Positions 35,003-44,528 of a DNA stretch of 64,000 bases are shown piece after piece. Position 1 is the stretch's first letter; each line of letters opens with the position of its first letter. This DNA is from an uncultured Prevotellaceae bacterium. Its GTDB lineage: Bacteria > Bacteroidota > Bacteroidia > Bacteroidales > Bacteroidaceae. Where the stretch lies: the NCBI GenBank assembly GCA_900319225.1, contig ONNV01000004.1, forward strand, positions 1 through 64,000. Reading direction: 5' to 3'. The notes under the pieces were generated by a model. The model was not told where the DNA came from. It saw only the letters and a list, made by a program, of their open reading frames with translations, and did no database searches. A program made the position numbers and the translations under genes.

Positions 35003-35148
35003 CGTTGCAAACCTGTCGCAATTGAGAATAAGCCGGCTAAGTGAGCAAAACTTGAAGGGGATAGTCCGGCGGAGCAAACGCATTGGGGACGGTTCTGTTC
35101 GCGAACAGAACCGTCCCCAACGCGTTTAGAACCGTCCCCTTTGCGTTA
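35003..35148 (-). repeat. Composite 3'-end repeat, copy C
   Basis: On the minus strand it starts with the mutB stop TAA, then CGCAAAGGGGACGGTTCT, then a 52-bp palindrome (35076-35127, one mismatched pair) centred on TTCGCGAA. A 25-bp spacer follows, then the block CAAGTTTTGCTCACTTAGCC to TGCGACAGGTTTGCAACG (35020-35003). The order and orientation relative to the stop codon equal copy A after folA. Confidence 0.88.
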
Positions 35149-37302
35149 CTCCGCGAGAAGGAGTTCCATTACCTGCACAGCGGCTTTGGCAACGCTGGTG
35201 CCGGGGCCGAAGATGGCGGCGGCGCCTGCCTTGTAGAGGAAGTCGTAGTCCTGGGCGGGAATTACACCGCCTACAACTACCATGATATCCTCGCGCCCCA
35301 GTTTCTTGAGTTCCTCGATTACCTGCGGAACCAGGGTCTTATGTCCGGCGGCAAGTGATGAGACGCCCAGTACGTGGACATCGTTCTCGACTGCCTCGCG
35401 GGCGGACTCTGCCGGAGTCTGGAAGAGCGGCCCCATATCGACGTCAAAACCGCAGTCGGCGTAACCGGTTGCTACAACCTTGGCGCCGCGGTCGTGACCG
35501 TCCTGACCCATCTTGGCAATCATGATACGGGGCTGACGGCCCTCCTTCTTTGCGAACTCTGCTGTAAGCTGGCAGGCTTTCTCAAAGTCTGCGTCTTTCT
35601 TGCTTTCTGATGAATACACGCCTGATATTGTTCTGATTACTGCTTTGTATCGGCCTACGACCTTCTCGCAGGCGTAGGAAATCTCACCCAGTGATGCACG
35701 TACCTTGGCGGCCTCGACGGCAAGTGCAAGCAGGTTGCCCTTACCGGTCTCGACGCACTTGGTGATGGCATCAAGAGCCTTCTGTACATCGGCCTCGTTG
35801 CGGTTGGCGCGGAGCTGCTTTAAGCGCTCAATCTGCTGGTTGCGTACTGCGGTGTTGTCGATCTCAAGGATATCGATGGGATCCTCGTGATCCAGACGGT
35901 ACTTGTTGGTACCTACGATGGTCTGGGTACCGCAGTCTATACGGGCCTGGGTGCGGGCAGCTGCCTCCTCGATACGCATCTTGGGCAGACCGGTCTCGAT
36001 AGCCTTGGCCATACCGCCCAGCTTCTCAATCTCCTGGATATGCTCCCATGCCTTGTGGGCAATCTCGTTGGTCAGAGACTCAATGTAGTATGAGCCTGCC
36101 CACGGGTCAACCTCACGGCAAATGTTGGTCTCCTCCTGGATGTAGATCTGGGTGTTACGGGCAATACGGGCCGAGAAGTCCGTAGGCAGTGCGATAGCCT
36201 CGTCAAGGGCGTTGGTGTGCAGTGACTGGGTGTGACCCAGAGCGGCTGCCATAGCCTCGATGCAGGTACGGCCTACGTTGTTGAACGGATCCTGCTCAGT
36301 GAGTGACCAACCGGAGGTCTGGCAGTGTGTACGCAGAGCCATTGACTTGGGGTTCTTGGCACCGAAGCTCTTGGTTATCTTGGCCCAGAGCAGACGGGCT
36401 GCACGCATCTTGGCAATCTCCATGAGGTGGTTGGTACCGATAGCCCAGAAGAATGACAGACGCGGGGCGAACGTATCGATGTTCATGCCGGCGTTGATAC
36501 CTGCACGCAGATACTCCATACCATCGGCCAGGGTGTAAGCCAACTCGATATCGGCGGTGGCACCTGCCTCCTGCATGTGGTAACCGGAGATTGAAATTGA
36601 GTTGAACTTGGGCATATTCTGTGATGTGTACTCGAATATGTCGGCGATGATCTTCATTGAGAACTTGGGCGGATAGATATATGTGTTACGCACCATGAAC
36701 TCCTTGAGGATATCGTTCTGTATGGTTCCCTGCAATTCCTCAAGTGTGGCACCCTGCTCCAGACCTGACACGATATAGAAAGCCAGGATAGGCAGAACGG
36801 CACCGTTCATTGTCATGGATACTGACATCTTGTTAAGGGGAATGCCATCGAACAGCACCTTCATATCCTCGACCGAGCAGATGGAAACACCTGCCTTACC
36901 TACGTCACCTACCACACGCTCGTGATCAGCATCGTAACCGCGGTGGGTGGCAAGGTCAAATGCAACTGACAGACCCTTCTGACCGGCGGCCAGGTTACGG
37001 CGGTAGAATGCGTTACTCTCCTCGGCCGTGGAGAATCCGGCATACTGACGGATGGTCCAGGGACGCATCACATACATGGTCGAGTAGGGACCACGCAGGT
37101 TGGGAGCTATACCGGCGGCATAGTTCAGATGCTCCATGCCCTCCAGATCCTCCTTGGTATATACAGGCTTTACCTCAATGTGCTCCGGAGTCTTCCAGAT
37201 CTCATCGGCACCTGCCTTTGTCTTGCAGCCGCAAAGCGCTCCGGCGGGAGCTGCAGCCTTGATGTTGATGTTCTTGAAATCAGGTTTCATACTACGGATC
37301 AT
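35146..37302 (-). CDS. mutB: Methylmalonyl-CoA mutase large (catalytic) subunit
   Basis: This adenosylcobalamin enzyme interconverts succinyl-CoA and (R)-methylmalonyl-CoA, the key step towards propionate. The 718-residue subunit has the TIM-barrel substrate domain (about 60-400; [40 protein letters not shown]) and a C-terminal B12 domain with DGHDRG at 601-606, whose His603 binds cobalt. The start overlaps the mutA stop by 4 bp; the second Met at residue 5 is an alternative. The stop codon forms the edge of composite repeat C. Confidence 0.97.
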   Translation of the reverse strand: MIRSMKPDFKNINIKAAAPAGALCGCKTKAGADEIWKTPEHIEVKPVYTKEDLEGMEHLNYAAGIAPNLRGPYSTMYVMRPWTIRQYAGFSTAEESNAFYRRNLAAGQKGLSVAFDLATHRGYDADHERVVGDVGKAGVSICSVEDMKVLFDGIPLNKMSVSMTMNGAVLPILAFYIVSGLEQGATLEELQGTIQNDILKEFMVRNTYIYPPKFSMKIIADIFEYTSQNMPKFNSISISGYHMQEAGATADIELAYTLADGMEYLRAGINAGMNIDTFAPRLSFFWAIGTNHLMEIAKMRAARLLWAKITKSFGAKNPKSMALRTHCQTSGWSLTEQDPFNNVGRTCIEAMAAALGHTQSLHTNALDEAIALPTDFSARIARNTQIYIQEETNICREVDPWAGSYYIESLTNEIAHKAWEHIQEIEKLGGMAKAIETGLPKMRIEEAAARTQARIDCGTQTIVGTNKYRLDHEDPIDILEIDNTAVRNQQIERLKQLRANRNEADVQKALDAITKCVETGKGNLLALAVEAAKVRASLGEISYACEKVVGRYKAVIRTISGVYSSESKKDADFEKACQLTAEFAKKEGRQPRIMIAKMGQDGHDRGAKVVATGYADCGFDVDMGPLFQTPAESAREAVENDVHVLGVSSLAAGHKTLVPQVIEELKKLGREDIMVVVGGVIPAQDYDFLYKAGAAAIFGPGTSVAKAAVQVMELLLAE

Positions 37303-39176
37303 TTGATGTTAAGCTTTGCGTTAAAGTCTCTCAGCGTATCAAGTACGTTGCAGCGTACATGTACGTAGTTCTCAATGCCGGCGGCCTTGAGGTCCTCGAT
37401 GCAGGCGGGGTTACCGGCAATGACGAATATTGCGCTGTCACCTACTGCCTTGAATGCGGCGGGACCGTACTCGGCATACTCGTCATCGCTTGAGCAGAGC
37501 ACCACGATATCGGCACCTGCCTTACGGGCTGCAGCAGCTCCGTCCTCAACGGTCTTGAAACCAAGATTGTCAATAATCTCATAGCCTGCGCAACCAAAGA
37601 AGTTACCCGAGAACTGGGCGCGTGCCTGACGCATAGCCAGGTTACCGATGGTGAGCATGAATACCTTGGGGCGGCGTCCGCTGGCCTCGGTTGCTAAGCG
37701 GAGCTCCTCAAACTGGGATGCTATGCGCGACTGGTCAAGTGTGGCGATGGTAGGATTGCCTTGTGCCTTGCAGCAACGGCCGCAGGCCTTGGGTGCACGT
37801 CCATCGGACATCTCCTTGATGTTGGGGAACTGGTTGGTACCCAACAGTGACTCCTTACGCTTGGCGGCGTTGTCATGACGGGTGGCGTTGGTGGCGTTGA
37901 CTGCCTCCTGAACCTTGCCGGCCTTGACAAGTGCCAGCATACCGCCCTCATCCTCAATCTGGAGGAACAGGTTCCAGGCCTGCTCAGCCAGGGATTCGGT
38001 CAGGTTCTCAATGTAGTATGAACCGCCGGCGGGGTCAACCACCTTGTCAAAATGGGACTCCTCCTTGAGCAGCAGCTGCTGGTTACGAGCCATACGCTCC
38101 GAGAACTCATTGGAGCTCTGGTATGCGGCATCGAACGGAGTGACGGTGATTGAGTTTACACCTGCCAGGGCGGCACTCATGGCCTCGGTCTCGGAACGCA
38201 AAAGGTTCACGTACGGGTCAAACAGTGTCTGATTGTACTTGGATGTTATGGCGTTTATCTGCATCTTGCATGCACAGCGGCAGATGCCATCCTCCTGCTT
38301 CTTCTCACAGTGGCACTCGGGCTTGTAAGCCTCAACTATCTTGGCCCAAAGCATACGGGCGGCACGGAACTTGGCAATCTCCATGAAGTAGTTGGAACCG
38401 ATGCCCAGATTGAACTGTATCTTCTTGGCAACCTTATCGGCAGGAATGCCGGCCTCGGTGAGTGAACGCATATACTCGTTACCCCAGGCCAGTGCGTAAC
38501 CCAGCTCCTGATAGCAGAACGCGCCTGAGTCAGAGAGCAGGTTGGCCGATACGGTAAGGCCACGGAACTTCTTGATGGGCTGGAGCGTTTCAACCAGTTT
38601 GGATGCACTCTCCAGACCGCACTCGATACCGTTCTTGAGCATGTAGGCTATGGGATCGTAGTTGATTGATCCGGTAAGTTTGCTCAGGTCATAACCTTTC
38701 TTGGTGAAGTAATCAACCAGAGCCTGTGCCTGCGGGCATGCCAGCTCCGGACTGGTGCTGAAATTAAGGTCAATGCAGTCAGCGTAGATGCCGTCAAGCA
38801 GTGCCTCAAGCTCTGCACCTTCTATAAGGCGGCCGCAGCAGCAGAAACGCAATGAATCAACACCCTTGTTGAGGATGTCAAGAGCTTTGGCATTGGCCTC
38901 CTTGATGTCCTTGGTGCTGATGTTCTGGCGTACCAGCCATGTGTTGCTGGCCTTGATGCCGCGTTTGTAAGGAAATTCTCCGGGTTTGGTGTCGGTGTCA
39001 AGGCCTTCCAGGTCCTCCTGGCGGTAGAAAGGCTGCACCTTGAATCCCTCGTTGGTTCTCCACACGAGTTTCTTCTCAAAATCTGCTCCCTTAAGATCCT
39101 CGGTAATCTTGTCCATCCACTCCTGGGTAGACACCGGGGGGAACTCTGAGAAGAGTTTTTCTTTGTACTTTGACAT
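37299..39176 (-). CDS. mutA: Methylmalonyl-CoA mutase small subunit
   Basis: A 625-residue partner of MutB with the same fold but no catalytic site: the B12-region His motif is replaced ([20 protein letters not shown]). It is translationally coupled to mutB (ATGA overlap). Unusual features are Cys clusters: CCC at 112-114, C288/C290/C299/C301/C303 in an insertion, and CGRCC at 465-469. The start at 39176 ([16 protein letters not shown]) is chosen; an ATG three codons upstream is also open. The operon makes the heterodimer for propionate formation. Confidence 0.96.
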   Translation of the reverse strand: MSKYKEKLFSEFPPVSTQEWMDKITEDLKGADFEKKLVWRTNEGFKVQPFYRQEDLEGLDTDTKPGEFPYKRGIKASNTWLVRQNISTKDIKEANAKALDILNKGVDSLRFCCCGRLIEGAELEALLDGIYADCIDLNFSTSPELACPQAQALVDYFTKKGYDLSKLTGSINYDPIAYMLKNGIECGLESASKLVETLQPIKKFRGLTVSANLLSDSGAFCYQELGYALAWGNEYMRSLTEAGIPADKVAKKIQFNLGIGSNYFMEIAKFRAARMLWAKIVEAYKPECHCEKKQEDGICRCACKMQINAITSKYNQTLFDPYVNLLRSETEAMSAALAGVNSITVTPFDAAYQSSNEFSERMARNQQLLLKEESHFDKVVDPAGGSYYIENLTESLAEQAWNLFLQIEDEGGMLALVKAGKVQEAVNATNATRHDNAAKRKESLLGTNQFPNIKEMSDGRAPKACGRCCKAQGNPTIATLDQSRIASQFEELRLATEASGRRPKVFMLTIGNLAMRQARAQFSGNFFGCAGYEIIDNLGFKTVEDGAAAARKAGADIVVLCSSDDEYAEYGPAAFKAVGDSAIFVIAGNPACIEDLKAAGIENYVHVRCNVLDTLRDFNAKLNIK

Positions 39177-39240
39177 AAAATGCAACTTGTTTGATAGTTA
39201 GTCAGTAATCAGATCGTACCGCTCTAAAGGCGGGACTTGA

Positions 39241-39248
39241 CAAAGATA
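39241..39248 (-). promoter_or_regulatory. -7 promoter box for mutAB
   Basis: The minus strand reads TATCTTTG, about 65 bp before the mutA start, in the divergent region shared with the AspT-like gene. Confidence 0.55.
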
Positions 39249-39364
39249 AATAATTAGATTTACTAATCCTATCGTTAAAGACAGAATTTATATTTCCCGA
39301 ATATCTATTAATTTTTTAAGGAATAATAAGGGTGGACAAATGGATAATATGAATGAAATGTGAG

Positions 39365-39372
39365 TAACTTTG
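39365..39372 (+). promoter_or_regulatory. -7 promoter box for the AspT-type transporter
   Basis: TAACTTTG, 54 bp before the start codon at 39426. The rest of the 240-bp divergent region is AT-rich and shows no riboswitch-like fold that I can recognise. Confidence 0.5.
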
Positions 39373-39425
39373 CACCCAAAATAAAAGGATACGATAATTT
39401 TTGCCGACTAAAACGTTGAGGAATA

Positions 39426-41117
39426 ATGGATTGGATAAAATCTTTGCTTTTTGATACAGAATCTATAGCTCATCTGCTTTTACTCTACTCATTTGTGATT
39501 GCCGTAGGCGTAATGCTGGGTAAGGTAAAGTTCAGGGGTATATCTTTCGGCGTGGCATTCATCCTTTTTACAGGTATCGTGGTGGCTCATTTCGGGTTTA
39601 CCGGAAACGTAAAGACAATTAGTTTCATACAGGATTTTGGCCTGATACTGTTCGTTTACAGTCTGGGACTACAGGTTGGTCCGTCATTTTTCAGCTCGTT
39701 CCTTAAGGGCGGTATCAAGATGAACCGTCTGGCGGTACTCATGATCGTACTGAACATCGTAGTGGCCATCGGTACATATTTCCTTTTGTTTGACAGGTCC
39801 AACCCCGACAGTTTCCCCATGCTTGTGGGCGTGCTGAGCGGTGCTGTTACCAATACGCCCGGTCTGGGTGCCGCCGAGGAGGCTCTACGTCAGATGGGCA
39901 ATACCGGTGTAGAGATTGCCAACGGTTATGCTTGCGCCTATCCGCTTGCCGTTCTGGGCGTGATAATGGTGCCGATGATAGTCAAGGCCATCTGCCGCAT
40001 CAAGGATGACAAGGAGAATGAGGAGCTGGAGAACATGAAGAAGGAGGATACCAGCACCAAACCCATGAGACAGTATCTTGCCATGACCAATGAGCGTCTG
40101 GACGGCAAGACCATACTTGAGCTGCGCCGCCTGATAAACCGTGAGTTCATCTGCTCACGTCTGCTGCATGACGGTGAGGTGATCACTCCCCACAGGGATA
40201 CCGTAGTCCATTTGGGTGACCAGCTCTGCGTGGTGAGCGCCGAGGATGACGGTGAGGCTATCCGCACACTGCTGGGATCCGTGGTTGATGTAGAGTGGGA
40301 CAGCATAAAGAGCGCAGAGCCGATGGTATCACGCCGCATCGTGGTTACCAAGGAGAAACTCAACGGCAAGACTCTGGGTGAGCTCCATCTGGGCAGCATA
40401 TATGATGTGACCATAACCCGCGTGGTACGTTCCAGCACCGAGCTGTTTGCATCGGCCAGTCTGGTACTGCAGATAGGTGACCGTCTGTCAGTTGTAGGTA
40501 AGGCCAGCAGCGTGGCTGCCGTGGCTCAGCGCGTGGGTAATGAGATGAAACGTCTGGATGCTCCTAACCTGGCTACCATGTTCATAGGAATTCTTGTAGG
40601 TGTGCTGTTTGGCAGCATTCCGCTCACTATACCCGGTATCCCCACACCCCTCAAGCTGGGTCTTGCCGGCGGTCCGCTGGTCGTGGCTATCCTGATAAGC
40701 CGTTTCGGATATAAGATGGGTCTTGTTACCTATACCAAGGCCAGCGCCCTGATGATGCTGCGTGAGGTGGGTATAGCCCTGTTCCTGGCCAGTGTGGGCA
40801 TCAAGTCAGGTGCCACATTCGTTGAGACCATAATGTCCGGTGACGGACTCACCTTTATGCTGGCTGGTCTGCTCATCACTGTGATTCCGGTATTTGTGGT
40901 TGCGCTTATTGCACGTAAACGTCACGGCATGAACTACTACAGCATAATCGGTCTGGTGGCAGGTGCAAGCACCAATCCCCCGGCACTGGCTTTTGCCAAC
41001 GCCCAGACAGAGCACGACGCTCCCGCTGTTGCATACTCAACGGTTTATCCCTTGACTATGTTCCTGCGTATTCTTACGGCACAGCTTTTAGTTCTGATTG
41101 GCTGCAGCCTGTTCTAG
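39426..41117 (+). CDS. AspT/YidE-family putative transporter with two TrkA-C domains
   Basis: A 563-residue inner-membrane protein made of two membrane halves of about five helices each (residues about 10-190 and 385-560). They are separated by two RCK_C/TrkA-C domains (AMTNERLDGKTILELRRLIN, about 219-238, and VVTKEKLNGKTLGELHLGSI, about 309-328). The half-motif GAVTNTPGLGAA and its partner GASTNPPALAFAN are the paired signatures of the AspT (AAE) family. The substrate is unknown; aspartate/alanine exchange is the founding activity. The stop codon is followed at once by a REP-like palindrome. Confidence 0.9.
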   Translation: MDWIKSLLFDTESIAHLLLLYSFVIAVGVMLGKVKFRGISFGVAFILFTGIVVAHFGFTGNVKTISFIQDFGLILFVYSLGLQVGPSFFSSFLKGGIKMNRLAVLMIVLNIVVAIGTYFLLFDRSNPDSFPMLVGVLSGAVTNTPGLGAAEEALRQMGNTGVEIANGYACAYPLAVLGVIMVPMIVKAICRIKDDKENEELENMKKEDTSTKPMRQYLAMTNERLDGKTILELRRLINREFICSRLLHDGEVITPHRDTVVHLGDQLCVVSAEDDGEAIRTLLGSVVDVEWDSIKSAEPMVSRRIVVTKEKLNGKTLGELHLGSIYDVTITRVVRSSTELFASASLVLQIGDRLSVVGKASSVAAVAQRVGNEMKRLDAPNLATMFIGILVGVLFGSIPLTIPGIPTPLKLGLAGGPLVVAILISRFGYKMGLVTYTKASALMMLREVGIALFLASVGIKSGATFVETIMSGDGLTFMLAGLLITVIPVFVVALIARKRHGMNYYSIIGLVAGASTNPPALAFANAQTEHDAPAVAYSTVYPLTMFLRILTAQLLVLIGCSLF

Positions 41118-41154
41118 AAAATGTGAAATTGGGGACTGTCCCCTTTTCCACATT
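41118..41154. repeat. REP-like palindrome filling the gap between two convergent genes
   Basis: AAAATGTGAAATTGGGGAC / TGTCCCCTTTTCCACATT forms an imperfect palindrome. It occupies the whole 37-bp interval between the TAG at 41115-41117 and the minus-strand stop at 41157-41155. It may double as a bidirectional terminator. Confidence 0.75.
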
Positions 41155-43743
41155 TTACCAGTTCTTGTTGAGGATGAAGGGGGTACCGGCAGGTGTGATT
41201 CCGGCGCCGCTGATGGTGTAACGCTTGGAGAAACTGTTGTTGTAGAACTCCACGCGGGCATTTCCCTCATTGTCAGTTATCACATTAGGATTCCAGTAAA
41301 CGGTACGGCGGGCATCAACATCTCCGTATACGGCACCCTCGGGGTATTGCGGTCCGTAATACTCAACCGGTGTGGAGAAACCGTCAACGCTGGTGATACG
41401 GCGGCTCAGGTTACGGATATCCTTGTATGACAGCAGGTCCCGGTCAGGCTTTATGAGAATGTCCACCAGACGGTATTTGCTCCAGGTGGTGTCTATCCAC
41501 ACTACAAAATCCGATGTCTCTCCACGGCTGCGGTGGTAGTCAAACAGCAACGGCGTGAACTCCGTGAAGTGCTTGGGATACATGCCGTCATCATAGACAA
41601 TGATACTCTTCACGTCAATCATATCGATGCTCATGGGGTCGTCAAAAGGCTTCTTGTCCAGCACCTTCTCCTGATTGTGTACATAGAAGAATGGCGGATA
41701 CTCCTCAAACCTGATACCTTTCTCCAGGAAATAGCCCTCTACATCGGTGGTATACTCGCCCATATCAAGCTCCATTTCGGACTCCTTCTCGGCATCCCAT
41801 GACGTGAATGTGTCATAGTCCACAAACTGACGCTCCTCAGTGATATCCACATCATCCAGCATTATGCCCAGGTCCTCATTGATGATAAGCGGCAGACCGT
41901 CATCTTTCTTGGTTTCCCTGGCTGTGGGGTCAACCACCTTGCGGTTATTGCGGCTCAGGTCAATCTCCTGCTTAAGCAGCGGACGGGACTCGGGCATATC
42001 GGAACGCTCAAACTTGATTCGGGTATTGGTCTCATATTTGGCATTGCCGTTACGCTTGTGTGTCATAAGGCTTATGGTCATCTTGGCCTTGCCGTAGAAG
42101 TCGCTGAGGTCAAAACCAAAATAGCCGGTGGTGTCAGTATGATATTGGAATGACTCAAACTTGCTCTTGTCACTGGGTATGACCGATGCATACACGTCAA
42201 TTCCGTCCACCGGTTTGCGTCTGGAGTAGGAGAGTACCCAACCGTTCATGGTAAGGCTGTCCTCTACACGGTGTTTCTCGGAGAACTGTTTCTGGCCGGT
42301 CATGTACTGCCACTCATAACGCTCCCAACCCTGAACCAGAGTGAGCAGGTTAAGGGCGTCACGGTGCTCCTGGTCATTGGCCTCCAGATACCATGCCGGC
42401 TTATGGATGTAACCCCTCAGGTCCGATGACAACAGCAGGTTGGACATCAGGTTGTCATTCATTCCGGTGCCGAAATCACCTGCGTCACGAACTGACAGGC
42501 AGAACCTGTCACGCAGCGGGTTACCCTCCTTATCGGTGAGTTTGAGTGAGAGGATCTCCTTGCTGAAAGGCTGGCGTGAAAGACTGTCGGTGATGAGTGT
42601 TATGGTGGGGCTGCGGAACTGGTCGTTGTTATGGAAGATGCTGCGTGATGACAGAATCATACCCTTCTTGTCATACAATGTCATACGGCAAACGCCTACC
42701 GGCCAGTGGGAGCAGTCTATGCTCAGTTCAATGCTGTCACGTGACTCAATCTCCTTAAAGTATATCAGGTCACCGCGGCATGTCACGGCCAGTGCGGTGT
42801 GCTCGTCTACGCGGTCGGCGGTACGGTGTATGTTCACATTCATGACAGTGTCAGTAATGGAGGTGGCAATCATTGAATAGCCGCTCTTTTTGGGAGTGGG
42901 CAGGCTGAACCGGGAACTCTTGCCGTCGGTGGTCACAAAACGTACGGCATCTGATCCGTCAGGGGTGATCAGGAATGATCCCATTCCGTCATGTATGGTA
43001 CGTGCGGTGTCGCTGCCGGCCAGTACGTATCCGTCTATGGCCAGAGCATCCTTTCCGGTGGCCTTGAAAGCCACGTTGCAGGGCAGTCCCTCAATAAGGT
43101 CTCCACCCTCGGGGTAGAACACCACGTCAATCTTGTGGTTTTTCTCATCGGCCTCATCGCGAATGCTGCGTATCATGGGGTTCTCCTGCTCAAGGACCAC
43201 GTATGAGCTCTCAAAATCGGTGGGGCGTTTGGGCCTTACGTAAACCGGTATGACACGTGAGAATATGGCCTCCTTGCTGAAATCCAGCATGTTCTGCGTA
43301 TACGCCCTTATCTCATAGAAACCGCTTGGATACTCTACCATACCGCGTCTTTCACGGGCTTGCGATGTGGCTGCGTCAACCAGGATGATGGCGCCGTCAC
43401 ACTGGCCGGCCACGATCTTGAGTTTCTGCCTCTCTATCACATGTCCGGTAGGTGCTATGAAATCCACATAGAGTACCTTGCTGGGTGCACGCTTAAGAGT
43501 GGTGGCATGTGTCACGAATGCCTTGAACCATATGGTCTCGCCCTGGAAGTATGCGGTGTTGTCAAACTCCAGGTATACTTTCTCCTGGGGGAATATGCTG
43601 TTGAACTGGTGAATGTTACCTGCAAACCGCATCAGCTCATGAGTGGGGTCCACAGGTTTGTCGTTATTCTTCTTCTTGGCTTTCTGTGCGTATGCAACAG
43701 AAAAGGATAACAATAAAAATAAGATAGTAATCAGGCGCTTCAT
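41155..43743 (-). CDS. Giant surface protein of the MG2 type, paralogue 1
   Basis: An 862-residue protein whose true start is the ATG at 43743 (signal peptide MKRLITILFLLLSFSVAYAQ). The upstream part of the open frame is a non-coding shadow. After the signal come macroglobulin-like MG2 repeats: FAGNIHQFNSIFPQEKVYLE, FDNTAYFQGETIWFKAFVTH, YPSGFYEIRAYTQNM. A long central region follows (LTLVQGWERYEW), then a C-terminal segment RRTVYWNPNVITDNEGNARV found in this family. It shares over half its residues with the genes at 59037 and 61703. Probably a periplasmic or surface protein linked to large-substrate handling; the role is unknown. Confidence 0.85.
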   Translation of the reverse strand: MKRLITILFLLLSFSVAYAQKAKKKNNDKPVDPTHELMRFAGNIHQFNSIFPQEKVYLEFDNTAYFQGETIWFKAFVTHATTLKRAPSKVLYVDFIAPTGHVIERQKLKIVAGQCDGAIILVDAATSQARERRGMVEYPSGFYEIRAYTQNMLDFSKEAIFSRVIPVYVRPKRPTDFESSYVVLEQENPMIRSIRDEADEKNHKIDVVFYPEGGDLIEGLPCNVAFKATGKDALAIDGYVLAGSDTARTIHDGMGSFLITPDGSDAVRFVTTDGKSSRFSLPTPKKSGYSMIATSITDTVMNVNIHRTADRVDEHTALAVTCRGDLIYFKEIESRDSIELSIDCSHWPVGVCRMTLYDKKGMILSSRSIFHNNDQFRSPTITLITDSLSRQPFSKEILSLKLTDKEGNPLRDRFCLSVRDAGDFGTGMNDNLMSNLLLSSDLRGYIHKPAWYLEANDQEHRDALNLLTLVQGWERYEWQYMTGQKQFSEKHRVEDSLTMNGWVLSYSRRKPVDGIDVYASVIPSDKSKFESFQYHTDTTGYFGFDLSDFYGKAKMTISLMTHKRNGNAKYETNTRIKFERSDMPESRPLLKQEIDLSRNNRKVVDPTARETKKDDGLPLIINEDLGIMLDDVDITEERQFVDYDTFTSWDAEKESEMELDMGEYTTDVEGYFLEKGIRFEEYPPFFYVHNQEKVLDKKPFDDPMSIDMIDVKSIIVYDDGMYPKHFTEFTPLLFDYHRSRGETSDFVVWIDTTWSKYRLVDILIKPDRDLLSYKDIRNLSRRITSVDGFSTPVEYYGPQYPEGAVYGDVDARRTVYWNPNVITDNEGNARVEFYNNSFSKRYTISGAGITPAGTPFILNKNW

Positions 43744-43757
43744 GGTTGCGAATTTAT

Positions 43758-43795
43758 AAAAAAAACAGGTGAGCCGTATCGGTCCACCTGTTTTG
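43758..43795 (-). terminator. Terminator of the Spy-like gene
   Basis: On the minus strand AAACAGGTG pairs with CACCTGTTT around a 15-nt loop and is followed by a run of eight T. It separates the Spy-like gene from the MG2-type gene. Confidence 0.8.
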
Positions 43796-43810
43796 TTTGA
43801 TTGGGATGAT

Positions 43811-44347
43811 TCAGAAACCAAAGCCCTGAGGTGCTGCACCTCCCTGGCCGCCCTGAGGACGCTGACCGCCCTGGGGACGTCCGCCGCCCTGGCCACCCTG
43901 AGGCATACCGCCACCAAAGCCGCCCATGCCGCCGCCAAATCCACCTTGGCCGCCCTGCTGGCGCTGCTGACGACGCTGCTCCTGAGCCTCATCATATTTC
44001 TTCTTCTGGTCATCGGTCAGGAAAGACTTGATCTTCTCCTCCTGAGCCTGACGCTGCTTCTGCATCTGCTCCATCATGGCCTGCATATCCTGCTGCTGGG
44101 GCTGGCCACCGTTCTGCATCTGCTCACGGCGTGCTGCCTGCTCCTTGCTGCTTGCCAGGTAGTAGTTGTAGATTGAGTCATACTGAACCTGTGTCAGTTC
44201 CAGCTGCTCCTTGAGACGGTCTGCCTGACGCTTGGCCATATCCTCAGGATTCATACTCTGGCCGCCGCCGAAACCGCCGCCAAATCCCTGTGCAAAACTC
44301 AGTGTAGATACCATCAGAGCTGCAATTGCGAATAAAATCTTTTTCAT
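43811..44347 (-). CDS. Spy/LTxxQ-type periplasmic protein with glycine-rich tail
   Basis: A 178-residue secreted protein (signal peptide MKKILFAIAALMVSTLSFAQ). The helical middle has two LTxxQ-like motifs (ELTQVQYDSIYNYYL, FLTDDQKKKYDEA), as in Spy/CpxP envelope-stress chaperones, joined by a Gln/Met-rich linker. The C-terminal 50 residues are Gly/Gln repeats (GGFGGGMGGFGGGMPQGGQG). The Gly-rich tail is unusual for Spy. It has its own terminator and is transcribed away from the MATE operon. Confidence 0.8.
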   Translation of the reverse strand: MKKILFAIAALMVSTLSFAQGFGGGFGGGQSMNPEDMAKRQADRLKEQLELTQVQYDSIYNYYLASSKEQAARREQMQNGGQPQQQDMQAMMEQMQKQRQAQEEKIKSFLTDDQKKKYDEAQEQRRQQRQQGGQGGFGGGMGGFGGGMPQGGQGGGRPQGGQRPQGGQGGAAPQGFGF

Positions 44348-44498
44348 TTTGTTTGTTATTTAGGTTAGAAACTAATTTCTGTTGTCACAAATAAGATATC
44401 CGGAAATTGCAAAAGTTTAATCAGGCCCGTTAAAAATTAGTTAAGACAATATGGGGTTTATTGGCAGAACCGCAGACACAACCAACCTCTTAAAATCG

Positions 44499-44506
44499 TA
44501 ACTTTG
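44499..44506 (+). promoter_or_regulatory. -7 promoter box for the MATE operon
   Basis: TAACTTTG, 22 bp before the start codon at 44529. Confidence 0.55.
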
Positions 44507-44528
44507 CACCGGAATATAAAAAGGTTAA

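Noticed and set aside
39186..39425. Cobalamin riboswitch in front of mutAB
   Set aside because: The divergent region is short and AT-rich and lacks the conserved B12-box; only promoter boxes are visible.
43744..44013. N-terminal extension of the MG2-type gene
   Set aside because: It overlaps the terminator and the Spy-like gene; the signal peptide starts at 43743 as in the two paralogues.
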